Shown: piece after piece, positions 17,660 to 26,318 of the stretch | Layout of the letters: the number at the start of each line of letters is the position of its first letter | How positions within the stretch are numbered: position 1 is the first letter of the stretch | Source: Anaerohalosphaeraceae bacterium | GTDB lineage: Bacteria > Planctomycetota > Phycisphaerae > Sedimentisphaerales > UBA12454 | Assembly: GCA_021108375.1 (NCBI GenBank) | Contig: JAIORA010000002.1 | Coordinates: 1-64,000, forward strand | Length of the DNA stretch: 64,000 nt | Direction: 5' to 3' | The notes under the pieces: model-generated | Databases searched by the model: none | Seen by the model: only the letters and a program-made list of their open reading frames with translations | What the model was told of the DNA's origin: nothing | Translations under genes and position numbers: made by a program

Positions 17660-20632
17660 TCACTTTGAAACGTTCAGTTCTAAAACTACTGCCCGTGTAG
17701 GACCCAAAGTTTCTTTCATCTTTACTTTCCCTGCGATAATTGTACCAGCGGAACTGGTTCCTGCCGAAGTCTGCCTCGTAACAGTCAACTTAGTACCTGC
17801 TTCAAAACCATATTCAACAGCATCAAATTCAATTTCTATATCTTTGACTTCTTCGGTCAGATTCACAAGCACAATTGCCGCCCTGCCGTCATACGACTGC
17901 CAGCTTGAAGTTATTATTTCCGGAAGCTGAAGCTGTTTTTTGCCCTTTTCGCCAGCAGTAATTATTTCAGGTTTGGGGGTTATCTTCACAGGCCGTTTGT
18001 ATATGCCTAAGTTTAGAAAATCCTTATTTTGCTGTTTTAACTTTATAAGCTGGGTCGCAAACTCAAGCAAATGTTTATGTCTGGGGGCAAACGGATAAGG
18101 CACAGCGTTGACCTGGAAAAATCTTCCAATCTGCCCTCCCCTGATAAAAATACTGCCCGCTCCCATACGAAATATATCATCGCCACCTTTCACATCTTTG
18201 TTATCGTGACTGCTTCGCACCATTCGGCCAAGAAATATCTGATAATCGTGATACACAGCCGACCACAACGGACAGCCGTGTTGAAGGACATTGTAGTGCA
18301 TCAATTTAGCATCGACTACATCAATGAAAAACTCTATCGGTGCTTCAGCGGACAGACAGGCTTGTGGGTCAATTTTGCGAATCGCCTTGCGAGTCCTCTC
18401 CGCCATTTTATGCTGGCCGGCACATCTGTAAGTACCGGTTCCCATCCCGTGATTGTGCGAAGGGTTGTAACACATACGAGAATTCCTACCGAAACTGTCC
18501 ATATGAATACCCGCAAAATGACAATCCCTTATCGCAAACTCACATTGCCTGATAAACCTGTCCTGCCACTGTTTCGTGGCTCGACACATCAGCCAGCAGG
18601 GAAGGATTTCATCAAGGTAGAAAATTTCCTTGCCATCAATATCCTGAATCGCCGCAGGACGCATCATCTTAGCATCTTCATTTAGCGGATAGCCTACCTG
18701 ATCATAAACCTTACTTTGGATATAAGAAAAAGGCTTTCCTCCTCTTTTGCGAATTTGGGCAACAGCCTCCGGCAGACCCTCACGTCCCTCGCGTGTTTGA
18801 CCATACTGTCCCGGTTCAAACACATATCGCTCTACGCTAATAGCACTTACACTTTGATTTTCTTTCCACCAATTCCACCAAAGAGACATTACATTGGGGC
18901 CAAATTCATCCATCATCCTATTATACCCATTAATGCCGTAAATCAACTTCCTGTCCGCTCTTTGGCAATTCTTTAAAATAACAGCGGTGTCCTTCAACCA
19001 GTCCGGTATATCATCACGGTTCACAACAGGACCTTTGCTGCACCACGGCTGCTGCAAAGCCCACTTTCGATATATCTGGCTGGCATCGTACCAGTCGCCC
19101 TTGAATGTTCCGAAAACTATCGGGTAAGCGAGCTTAAATTGGTACGCTCCGCTGCCACGGCCATACGGGTAGTGCCTTAGCTTGTGCCTTATGCGCCCGC
19201 GCAAAGGAACATTCGTCATACTAAGCTCTTTGACCCAGCCTTTTGAGTCGTAAATTCCTACATAGGCTCCCGCAGCCTCACCATAAACAGCATAAAACTG
19301 CATATGCATATTTGATGGGTACCCGATATTACGCGTCCATTCTTTCTTATCCTTGGCTTTAGCCTGGAATGGATCCGGAACCACAATGCCCCACCTGTAA
19401 GGTAGCGCAAGGTAAGAGTCCTCAGTCTTATCCTTTACCGGGTTGGCAAAGTTAACTATCGGAAAATCTATATTCCAAAGTGCCCATTCTTTGTCCTTGT
19501 CCTTGCTGTTTATCTCAATCTTCCAATACGAAAATTGAGAATCGTCCGGCAAATCAACAGTAACCACAACATCTACCACGCCTTTGGCACCGGGCAAAGA
19601 TAAACCGTCCCAGCAAAGTTTTACGAGTTCGCCTGTCGCTGTTTTTTCTTTCTCTATCCGCCTCTTTACTGCCGTTGCCTGATTATTAAGAATAAACCTT
19701 TCACCCTTACCGAGTTCTGTCATAAACTCAACCTGCCAAAGAAGCATCTCGTCTGGCAATAAAGAATCGCAAAGCAAAGGGACCTTGCCGTTGACTGCCA
19801 TCGCACCGACCGGAACAAGCGCATCCTTTGCAAAACTGATACTCAGATGCGAATTGTCCAAAGTAACAACATCTTTGGCCTCAAACTTTTTTTCGGTCTG
19901 TACTACGGCCGCCTGCTGCGATATTGGCTGGTTCCATAATTCAAATAAACGGATAATCCCCTGCATTGTGTGACCGCCTGACCGCTCGTTGCCGATTGTC
20001 ATCAGCTTGGTTCCTTCGGTGAAATTTGCCGTCAGACTAAGCAGCGTTTGCGCAACGATTTTACCGTCAAGAGCAAGTTGTAATGAGTCTGAAGCATCCC
20101 AGGAAGCCGTAATATCATACCAACGCCCTGCCGTAAAACTCTCGTCAGGAGCCGTTGCGTGATACCATTTGTTTGAGTTACGGTGATAGTAACTCAAACG
20201 CAATTTGCCGTTCTTGCAAGCTAATTTGATAATATCTCCATTTGTTGTATAGGCACTCCATAACGCCGGCTCGCCACTTAACTTGTCAAGATTTACGGAC
20301 ATAACCATTCTGCCCTTGCCGCCCGGAAAAGCCTTGAAGGGAACTTCGATTCTATCCTGCTCTCCAGAGAATTTAACAATCGAAATGCCATCTACTTCCA
20401 TCCAGGCTCCCTGGACTGCTTCGAAAAGTATTACGCCATTATGGCCGTGTCCGGTCGCGTCGCGCAAACCCTCATCGTATGTCTGAGTAAAATAATAGCG
20501 GACTTCAGGCACGCCTTCAGCCATACGGGAAGTTTCTTTCTCCGCTGAACAGGATGGCAGTAATAAGAAACTAACCGCCAACAAAACAACCAAAAACATA
20601 ACTCTTTTGATATCTGATTGTGTAAAATTCAT
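17660..20632 (-). CDS. DUF6259-type putative glycosidase lipoprotein with LamG-like N-domain (copy 2)
   Basis: A 990-residue paralogue of the protein at 329-3265, colinear from signal peptide to C-terminus. It has a lipoprotein signal (LLLPSC; Cys 28), the LamG-like domain (GRWYDITASWD, LALDGKIVAQTL) and the barrel segment FAGIHMDSFGRNSR, where the candidate Asp is retained. It differs by small insertions, for example SSHDNKDVKGGDD near residue 820. AGGAG precedes the ATG by 9 nt. It appears to be the first gene of the leftward carbohydrate operon, with about 310 nt and a terminator upstream. Divergence between copies may mean different linkage or side-chain specificity. Confidence 0.75.
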   Translation of the reverse strand: MNFTQSDIKRVMFLVVLLAVSFLLLPSCSAEKETSRMAEGVPEVRYYFTQTYDEGLRDATGHGHNGVILFEAVQGAWMEVDGISIVKFSGEQDRIEVPFKAFPGGKGRMVMSVNLDKLSGEPALWSAYTTNGDIIKLACKNGKLRLSYYHRNSNKWYHATAPDESFTAGRWYDITASWDASDSLQLALDGKIVAQTLLSLTANFTEGTKLMTIGNERSGGHTMQGIIRLFELWNQPISQQAAVVQTEKKFEAKDVVTLDNSHLSISFAKDALVPVGAMAVNGKVPLLCDSLLPDEMLLWQVEFMTELGKGERFILNNQATAVKRRIEKEKTATGELVKLCWDGLSLPGAKGVVDVVVTVDLPDDSQFSYWKIEINSKDKDKEWALWNIDFPIVNFANPVKDKTEDSYLALPYRWGIVVPDPFQAKAKDKKEWTRNIGYPSNMHMQFYAVYGEAAGAYVGIYDSKGWVKELSMTNVPLRGRIRHKLRHYPYGRGSGAYQFKLAYPIVFGTFKGDWYDASQIYRKWALQQPWCSKGPVVNRDDIPDWLKDTAVILKNCQRADRKLIYGINGYNRMMDEFGPNVMSLWWNWWKENQSVSAISVERYVFEPGQYGQTREGREGLPEAVAQIRKRGGKPFSYIQSKVYDQVGYPLNEDAKMMRPAAIQDIDGKEIFYLDEILPCWLMCRATKQWQDRFIRQCEFAIRDCHFAGIHMDSFGRNSRMCYNPSHNHGMGTGTYRCAGQHKMAERTRKAIRKIDPQACLSAEAPIEFFIDVVDAKLMHYNVLQHGCPLWSAVYHDYQIFLGRMVRSSHDNKDVKGGDDIFRMGAGSIFIRGGQIGRFFQVNAVPYPFAPRHKHLLEFATQLIKLKQQNKDFLNLGIYKRPVKITPKPEIITAGEKGKKQLQLPEIITSSWQSYDGRAAIVLVNLTEEVKDIEIEFDAVEYGFEAGTKLTVTRQTSAGTSSAGTIIAGKVKMKETLGPTRAVVLELNVSK

Positions 20633-20860
20633 TACTGAAATCTCCTAAAGATTGATAAAAACGAATTTAATTTGCAAGTGCAACTGAGTTAAACTCTGTG
20701 TTGTTATCCTGTTATTTTTTTCCGTTCGTAGAACAATGGAAGTGTAGCACTTTTGCTACACATTGTATAGTCATGATCCTTATTTTATATCTTCAAACCT
20801 TTGCTAAATTACCACCCTCAAAATCATCACTGGCCAGTACTTGTGCCAGCTATCTATCTC
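20633..20860. other. Intergenic region, likely promoter for the leftward operon
   Basis: No gene is visible. It contains an 8-bp inverted repeat, GTGTAGCA at 20742-20749 and TGCTACAC at 20754-20761 with a 4-base loop, which lacks a following T-run on either strand and so may be an operator or an mRNA hairpin. The region must carry the promoter for the gene starting at 20632, but I see no convincing -35/-10 pair. Confidence 0.4.
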
Positions 20861-20897
20861 AAAAAAGTGCGTATCCCAACAACCAGAATACGCACTA
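20861..20897 (-). terminator. Rho-independent terminator of the 20944-21837 gene
   Basis: On the minus strand AGTGCGTAT (20896-20888) pairs with ATACGCACT (20874-20866) in a 9-bp stem with a 13-base loop. It is followed directly by a run of T (TTTTTTGAG), about 47 nt after the stop codon. Confidence 0.8.
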
Positions 20898-20943
20898 TAG
20901 TTTGCCGCCAGAATTGCAAAACATCTCAAGTTGTAATGGCTTC

Positions 20944-21837
20944 CTACTGTATGTTCACACAATTTGAATCTAAAGGGTCTGTGCAAGTAAGCCATGATTC
21001 CGCCATCAAAGCAAAATCTATTAGATTCACATAACAATCCTCATTTACATCAGCATCAGAATACCCCCACTCGCCGCAGGCAGGAGGAACGGAGGGGAAA
21101 GCAAAAATATTGTCAAGCATCCCAAAAGAATTTATCGCGGCCGCATCCAATGCCTGAAACGCATCACCACCGCCGTAATTGCCGTAACCGAAGCCTGATA
21201 CTACAAAATCAATGTCATCAGCTACCAATTTCCATGCGCTCGAACCATACAAGCGGTAAGACACATCATATGTGTCCGTATCGTAATCAGCGTCTATTTT
21301 GACATCGTACCATGCATGCTCGAAAAGCCCCGTTGCCAATGTTATCAGTGTATCACCATCCCAGGCTTGCAACTCTACCGCATCATTAGTAGTATTGTGC
21401 ATTCGTATTTCCCAAGATATTCTCCAGGCAGCAGAAGTACCGTCCGGGCCATTCCTGCCGAGCAGATATGTGTATCCACCCGCATTGCTATTCTGGTGTT
21501 GAAACATTATAATCGTAATAGTGAATGAACCGCTATCATTGCCGGTGTCGCCAGCGAATCGCAGTCGCGCAATATCACCGTCCCCCAGAAAGGCAACCTG
21601 CTCGCTGGCCACTGCTTCGACAACGTCTGCGAACATAGCACCATTCATATCCTGCCAGACCACCCCTGATGCGGGGTCGATTTCGCCATCGAGGGAATCT
21701 TGCCACGCACCCTCGGGAAGCGTCCACGAACCAGCCCCGGCACTGCCAGCCTCGAAGGTTGTGCTAACCAAATCAGCTGCACTGGCCTGAACAGACAACA
21801 CACCAACCAGCGCCAACATTGTCATTATATTCTTCAT
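20944..21837 (-). CDS. Secreted single-module protein with dockerin-like C-terminus
   Basis: A 297-residue exported protein: signal peptide (MKNIMTMLALVGVLSVQASA), one copy of the local 200-residue module (ARLRFAGDTGNDSGSF, WRISWEIRMHNTT, WYDVKIDADYDTDTYDV) and a C-terminal dockerin-like repeat (DADVNEDCYVNLIDFALM, then WLTCTDPLDSNC). The dockerin-like unit has Ca-ligand spacing but only one repeat, flanked by Cys. Two adjacent ATGs occur (21840 and 21837); the second is better spaced from AGGTGG. A strong terminator follows. The module probably binds carbohydrate or a surface; the function is not known. Confidence 0.7.
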   Translation of the reverse strand: MKNIMTMLALVGVLSVQASAADLVSTTFEAGSAGAGSWTLPEGAWQDSLDGEIDPASGVVWQDMNGAMFADVVEAVASEQVAFLGDGDIARLRFAGDTGNDSGSFTITIIMFQHQNSNAGGYTYLLGRNGPDGTSAAWRISWEIRMHNTTNDAVELQAWDGDTLITLATGLFEHAWYDVKIDADYDTDTYDVSYRLYGSSAWKLVADDIDFVVSGFGYGNYGGGDAFQALDAAAINSFGMLDNIFAFPSVPPACGEWGYSDADVNEDCYVNLIDFALMAESWLTCTDPLDSNCVNIQ

Positions 21838-21879
21838 CATCTGCCACCTTATTATTTTCAAAAAGTTATTCTCCAATTG

Positions 21880-24120
21880 CTACATACTTGCACAATCTGA
21901 ATCTAAAGGATTCGTACAGCTAAGCCATAACTCCGCCAAAGCAGCAATATCCGTTAAATCCACGTAGCAATCTTTGTTTGTATCACCAACTAAATATCCC
22001 CAGTGGCCACACTCCTTAACAAGAGGAAGGGAAAAATCCCCTTCATCAATCAACCAACTGAGATATTCTTCAAGGTTGGTATAGCCATCTCCGTCAGCGT
22101 CATCATTCCTGTCGGAAGCGTCATTGGGGTTCAGCAAAAATTCATTTTCCCAAAAGTCCGGCATACCATCCTGGTCTGAGTCTGTTCTTGTTGTGTAAGA
22201 AGAAAGGGTAGGCCAGCCGCCAACTTCGCTCGGCAGATCAATAAGACCACCATCATGAGTTTCTATGTCATTCACAATCCGGCTGTCAACAGAATCTCTT
22301 TCCGCAACGCTTTGAACCGTTGCCCCGGCGCCGGCCTGTTCTAAAACAAGCGAATAAGCCTGCAAGGCAGTATGAGTGGTAACCGCAGGACAGGAAAGAG
22401 GACTTCCTAATGCTGTGTAATTACCGTAGATATTGCTGCTGTACCAGGGATGACCATCCAGATTCTCGTCCCTATCGTTGTCAATATAGTTTCCGCTGCG
22501 ATAAAACTCAATGTCGCCCTGTATTGATGTGTTTTCCGCTCGCACGGCATAAAAGTCATCAGTATCATCCCCGGCAATCAAGTAGTTGCCTACGAGGTTC
22601 ATTTGTACATCGTCTCTTTCAGGGTCATTCCAGGCACCGGCGTATATTGATTTATGTCCCCAGTTGTAAACAACATTGTTGCGCAAATCCAGTATAATGT
22701 CAGCATTGTCATAGGGGGCGCAATAAGGGTTGCGTTTGTAATTCTGCGACATAATATTATGGTGCATAGATACCCTGCAAAGGTTTCCATTGGTGGGGCT
22801 TAAAAGCGCTGCCATTGAATGGCCCCACCCACCCCCCTGGTCAAAGGGATCAGTCAGACCCTCCGACATTATGCACCACTGTATCGTTACATCAGAACGA
22901 GCTATATTACTGTTGCCTACGCCCAAATTTTCGTCAACCGCCCAAGTCAAGGAACAGTGGTCAAGAATAATATCGTTGCCATCTAATATAGATACAGCAT
23001 CGGTTTCAGTAAGCGGAGCAGCCTGATGGCCCGGCCTGAATCGCATATGACGCACTATAATATCGTCAGCATTGATTTTGAGAGCAAAATTCTTCAGGCA
23101 AATTCCATCACCTGGTGCCGTTTGACCGGCAATCGTAATATTGTCATTCGTTATATCCAGATAATCAGATAACGCAATAGTTCCGCTGATATCGAAAACG
23201 ATAGTTCGCGGACCGGCAGCACTAACAATTCCGTATCGCAGTGTACCTGGAGTTTCCGTGTCATAAAGTGAAGTTACGTGATACACATCACCGCCTCTTC
23301 CTCCCGTGGCATTACAACCGTATCCTTCGGCAGTGGGAAATGCACGTAGCGCAGAAGGATCAGGAGGGTCAGCAAGCTCAACTACGATATTATCAAACAT
23401 CACACCACCAGTACCCGGGGAACCAAAATCCAATGCCTGAAACGCATCACCACCACCCCAGTCGTCGTAGCCAGCGTTTTCCGCAACGAAGACGATGTCG
23501 TCAGCCGCTAAAAGCCATGTACCTGAACCATACGAACGATAATACACATCGTATGTCTGCGCATCATAATCAGCATCTATCCTGACATCATACCACTGGT
23601 CCTCGCTAAGACCCGTTACCAGTGTCGTTAGAGTGCTGCCATCCCAGACTCTCAACGCCACTGCGGTGTCGGTAGTATTGTGCAGGCGTATTTCCCATGA
23701 GATTTTCCAGGCATTACCAGTTCCGTCCCCCCCATTTCTACCCATCAGAAACGCGTATTGACCTGCATCGGTATTCGGATGTATAAGCATCATAGCAGTG
23801 GTAGTAAATACGCCGCTATCGTTGCCTGTATCGCCAGCAAATCTGAGCCGGGCAACATCGCTGCCGTTCATAAACGCGTTCTGACCATCCACTCCTTCAA
23901 CAACATTTGCGAATTGTGGAGTATCACCGGGACCTTCCCATGCCACATTAGATTCAGGGTCAACTTCGCCAACCAGAGAAGCGTTCCATCCGGTGGGAAT
24001 CGTCCACGAACCGGCTCCGGCGCTGCCAGGCTCAAAATTTGTATCAACCTTCATTTGGGCTGCACTGGCCGAGACAGACAGCACGCCGACCAGTATTAAC
24101 ATTGTCATTATATTCTTCAT
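21880..24120 (-). CDS. Pectate-lyase-like (PL1-type beta-helix) protein with N-terminal module and dockerin-like tail
   Basis: A secreted protein of 746 residues. The signal peptide is followed by one copy of the local 200-residue module. Then comes a right-handed beta-helix of the pectate lyase type (FPTAEGYGCNATGGRGGDVY, TLRYGIVSAAGPRTIVFDIS, ITIAGQTAPGDG, IVRHMRFRPG, DHCSLTWAVDEN), an acidic calcium-binding segment (DSDQDGMPDFWENEF, DADGDGYTNLEEYL) and a dockerin-like end (GDTNKDCYVDLTDIAALAEL). Such proteins usually cleave polygalacturonate by beta-elimination. This fits the GH105 domain at 31636, which acts on unsaturated oligosaccharides. Start choice between 24123 and 24120 is open. 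Substrate assignment to pectin is likely but inferred. Confidence 0.8.
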   Translation of the reverse strand: MKNIMTMLILVGVLSVSASAAQMKVDTNFEPGSAGAGSWTIPTGWNASLVGEVDPESNVAWEGPGDTPQFANVVEGVDGQNAFMNGSDVARLRFAGDTGNDSGVFTTTAMMLIHPNTDAGQYAFLMGRNGGDGTGNAWKISWEIRLHNTTDTAVALRVWDGSTLTTLVTGLSEDQWYDVRIDADYDAQTYDVYYRSYGSGTWLLAADDIVFVAENAGYDDWGGGDAFQALDFGSPGTGGVMFDNIVVELADPPDPSALRAFPTAEGYGCNATGGRGGDVYHVTSLYDTETPGTLRYGIVSAAGPRTIVFDISGTIALSDYLDITNDNITIAGQTAPGDGICLKNFALKINADDIIVRHMRFRPGHQAAPLTETDAVSILDGNDIILDHCSLTWAVDENLGVGNSNIARSDVTIQWCIMSEGLTDPFDQGGGWGHSMAALLSPTNGNLCRVSMHHNIMSQNYKRNPYCAPYDNADIILDLRNNVVYNWGHKSIYAGAWNDPERDDVQMNLVGNYLIAGDDTDDFYAVRAENTSIQGDIEFYRSGNYIDNDRDENLDGHPWYSSNIYGNYTALGSPLSCPAVTTHTALQAYSLVLEQAGAGATVQSVAERDSVDSRIVNDIETHDGGLIDLPSEVGGWPTLSSYTTRTDSDQDGMPDFWENEFLLNPNDASDRNDDADGDGYTNLEEYLSWLIDEGDFSLPLVKECGHWGYLVGDTNKDCYVDLTDIAALAELWLSCTNPLDSDCASM

Positions 24121-24182
24121 CATCTGCCACCTTCTTATTTTTTTATTTTTCTGCTACTACAATCTCAATTATTGTTTCAAAA

Positions 24183-24239
24183 ACGAGATCGCTTCGCTCC
24201 ACTCGCAATGACAAAACGAATTTTTATAGGCTTCCTTAT
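24183..24239. repeat. Dispersed repeat (CGCAATGACA type plus AAAAATTCGTTTTG type)
   Basis: Positions 24183-24212 (GAGATCGCTTCGCTCC then CTCGCAATGACA) belong to the family seen at both window edges. Positions 24213-24239 read on the minus strand as AAGGAAGCCTATAAAAATTC and resemble 5585-5609. The surrounding gap 24124-24311 has no gene. Confidence 0.6.
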
Positions 24240-24311
24240 GTATTGCAACAACCAAAAGGGCAAAATTAACCCAAAAATTTCATACACCCGATACCCAACT
24301 GATAAAAATTA

Positions 24312-24341
24312 GGGCAGGGAAGACACCTCTCCACCTGCCCC
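24312..24341 (-). terminator. Rho-independent terminator of the PEP-CTERM gene
   Basis: GGGCAGG and CCTGCCC form a stem with a loop of about 14 bases. On the minus strand it is followed by TAATTTTTATC, and on the plus strand by CATTTTTTAATT, so it could act in both directions. It lies just beyond the stop codon at 24375. Confidence 0.7.
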
Positions 24342-24374
24342 ATTTTTTAATTCTTCAAACTCTTCAGTTCTACT

Positions 24375-25196
24375 TTATTTCTTCCTGCGAATCGCAAGAA
24401 GACTGCCAAGTCCAAGAAGAACCATTGTTGCCGGCTCAGGAACAACCACGATATTGTCAACCATTCCGTAAGCACCTGAACAACCCGTATCTAATACCTG
24501 GAACGCATCACCGCCACCCCAGCCATCGTGGCCGGAAACATCGTCGTCAGGCAAGAAATCAAAGTCGTCAGCTCCCAAAACCCAGGAGTTCGAACCACCC
24601 GAAGTCCATGTGCGGTAAGACACATCGTATGTGTTCGTGTCATAGTCAGCATCTATCTTGACATCGTACCATGCGTGCTCAGCGAGACCAACCGTCAGTG
24701 TCGTCAGAGTAGCACCATCCCAGGCCTGCAACTCTACACTACCATTGGTAGTATTGTGCATACGTACTTCCCAGGAGATTTCCCAGGCAGCAGCAGTTCC
24801 ATCAGGCCCATTTCTACCCATCAGAAATGTGTAGCCACCCTCATTGGTAGCGTCATGCTGGAACATCATAGCTGTCGTAGTGAACTGGCCACTGTCGTTG
24901 CCGGTGTCGCCAGCAAATCTAAGCCGGGCGCAATCACCACTACCCAGAAAAGCGACCTGGTCGCCTGCTACTGCTTCGCTGACATCCGCGAACATAGAAG
25001 TACCAATGTCCTGCCAGGCCACACCTGAACCGGGGTCAATTTCACCACCCAAAGACTGCTGCCATGTGTTTGGGGGATCAAATGTCCACGAACCGGCTCC
25101 GGCACTGCCGGCCTCAAAGTTCGTGTTGACTATGTCCGCACTCGCCGAGACAGACAACACACCAACTAACATCAACATCATCATTACCTTCTTCAT
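24375..25196 (-). CDS. Secreted single-module PEP-CTERM protein
   Basis: A 273-residue protein with signal peptide (MKKVMMMLMLVGVLSVSASA), one copy of the local module (GSAGAGSWTF, ARLRFAGDTGNDSGQF, WEISWEVRMHNTTN, WYDVKIDADYDTNTYDVSYR) and a C-terminal PEP-CTERM sorting signal: VPEP, a hydrophobic span, then RRKK. Such tails are processed by exosortases and direct proteins to the outer surface or matrix. The start at 25196 is chosen for GGAGGAAG just upstream; the frame is open to 25247 but lacks support. It is the only copy with this anchor, the others having dockerin-like tails. Confidence 0.8.
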   Translation of the reverse strand: MKKVMMMLMLVGVLSVSASADIVNTNFEAGSAGAGSWTFDPPNTWQQSLGGEIDPGSGVAWQDIGTSMFADVSEAVAGDQVAFLGSGDCARLRFAGDTGNDSGQFTTTAMMFQHDATNEGGYTFLMGRNGPDGTAAAWEISWEVRMHNTTNGSVELQAWDGATLTTLTVGLAEHAWYDVKIDADYDTNTYDVSYRTWTSGGSNSWVLGADDFDFLPDDDVSGHDGWGGGDAFQVLDTGCSGAYGMVDNIVVVPEPATMVLLGLGSLLAIRRKK

Positions 25197-25281
25197 CTTA
25201 TTCTTCCTCCAATAAAAAAAATAAAACATTCCTTTGCGAGACACCACGGTGGTATCCCTAATTTAACAAAATCACAAAATC

Positions 25282-26211
25282 TTACGGCATGGCCACACAA
25301 TTTGAATCTGCGGGATTCGTACAATCAAGCCATGATTCCGCCAAAATATCAATATCTTTAAAATCTACATAACAATCCTCGTTTCTATCACCATCCAGAT
25401 ATGACCAGTCGCCGCAGACAGGCGGATTTGAATCGGTAATGGAGGCATTGTCCATCATCGCGTAAGAATTCTTACAAGCCATATCCAATGTCTGGAGTGC
25501 ATTACCGCCACCCCAACCATCGTGGCCGTAACCGTAGGCTACGAAACTAATGTCGTCAGCAACAAGAATCCAAGCATTCGAACCATCCGAAGTCCACACG
25601 CGATAAGACACATCGTACGTGCTGGCATCGTAATCGGCTTCCACCTTGACATCGTACCACACATCTTCGCTAAGACCTGTCGCCAGTGTCTCTAATGAAG
25701 GACCACTCCAGGCTTGCAACTGTACTGTATCGTTGGCATCATTGTGCATGCGTATTTCCCAAGAGATTCGCCAGTCATAATAAGAATTAGGCTGATCCGG
25801 CCCATTTCTGCCCTCTATGTGTGTGTAGCCACCTGTGTTGGTAACTGGATGCTGAAACATCATAAGCGTCGTGGTAAACGAATTGCTGTCGTTACCGGTG
25901 TCGCCGGCAAACCTAAGCCTGGCACAATCGCCGCTGCCCAGGAAAGCGACCTGCTCGCCTGCTACCGCTTCGGTAACATCTGCGAACATGGCACCATTGA
26001 TGTCATGCCAATTCACACCGGACACGGGGTCTGGTTGACCGCCCACGCTCTTCTGCCACGGAAGACAGGGGTCAGGACCAGGAAGCGTCCATGTGCCGAG
26101 TCCGGCACTAGCTTCCTCAAAATTCGTATAAACCAGCGCAGCTGCATTGGCCGAGACGGACAACACGCCAACCACAACTACCAGCATCAATATCATAATT
26201 ACATTTTTCAT
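25282..26211 (-). CDS. Secreted single-module protein with dockerin-like C-terminus
   Basis: A 309-residue exported protein with the same layout as the gene at 20944: signal peptide (MKNVIMILMLVVVVGVLSVS), one module (ARLRFAGDTGNDSNSF, WRISWEIRMHNDAND, WYDVKVEADYDASTYDVSYR) and a dockerin-like tail (GDRNEDCYVDFKDIDILAES, WLDCTNPADSNC). GGAGG precedes the start. The gap to the next gene downstream resembles the gap upstream of this one (ACGAGAC/GCGAGAC, TTAACAAAA, ATCTTACG), so gene and spacer were duplicated together. Confidence 0.7.
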   Translation of the reverse strand: MKNVIMILMLVVVVGVLSVSANAAALVYTNFEEASAGLGTWTLPGPDPCLPWQKSVGGQPDPVSGVNWHDINGAMFADVTEAVAGEQVAFLGSGDCARLRFAGDTGNDSNSFTTTLMMFQHPVTNTGGYTHIEGRNGPDQPNSYYDWRISWEIRMHNDANDTVQLQAWSGPSLETLATGLSEDVWYDVKVEADYDASTYDVSYRVWTSDGSNAWILVADDISFVAYGYGHDGWGGGNALQTLDMACKNSYAMMDNASITDSNPPVCGDWSYLDGDRNEDCYVDFKDIDILAESWLDCTNPADSNCVAMP

Positions 26212-26318
26212 CTTATTTTAACCTCCAAAAAAAATAACTATATGTTTTATATTGTACGAGACGCCGCAGTGATGTTCTCTATGCTTAACAAAACTGCAAC
26301 ATCTTACGTTATACTAAT

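Noticed and set aside
20742-20761. Terminator
   Set aside because: The stem is good, but no T-run follows on either strand; the true terminator is at 20861-20897.
24312-24341. Riboswitch before the pectate-lyase-like gene
   Set aside because: The hairpin is a terminator for the PEP-CTERM gene, with T-runs on both sides; no further conserved structure was found.
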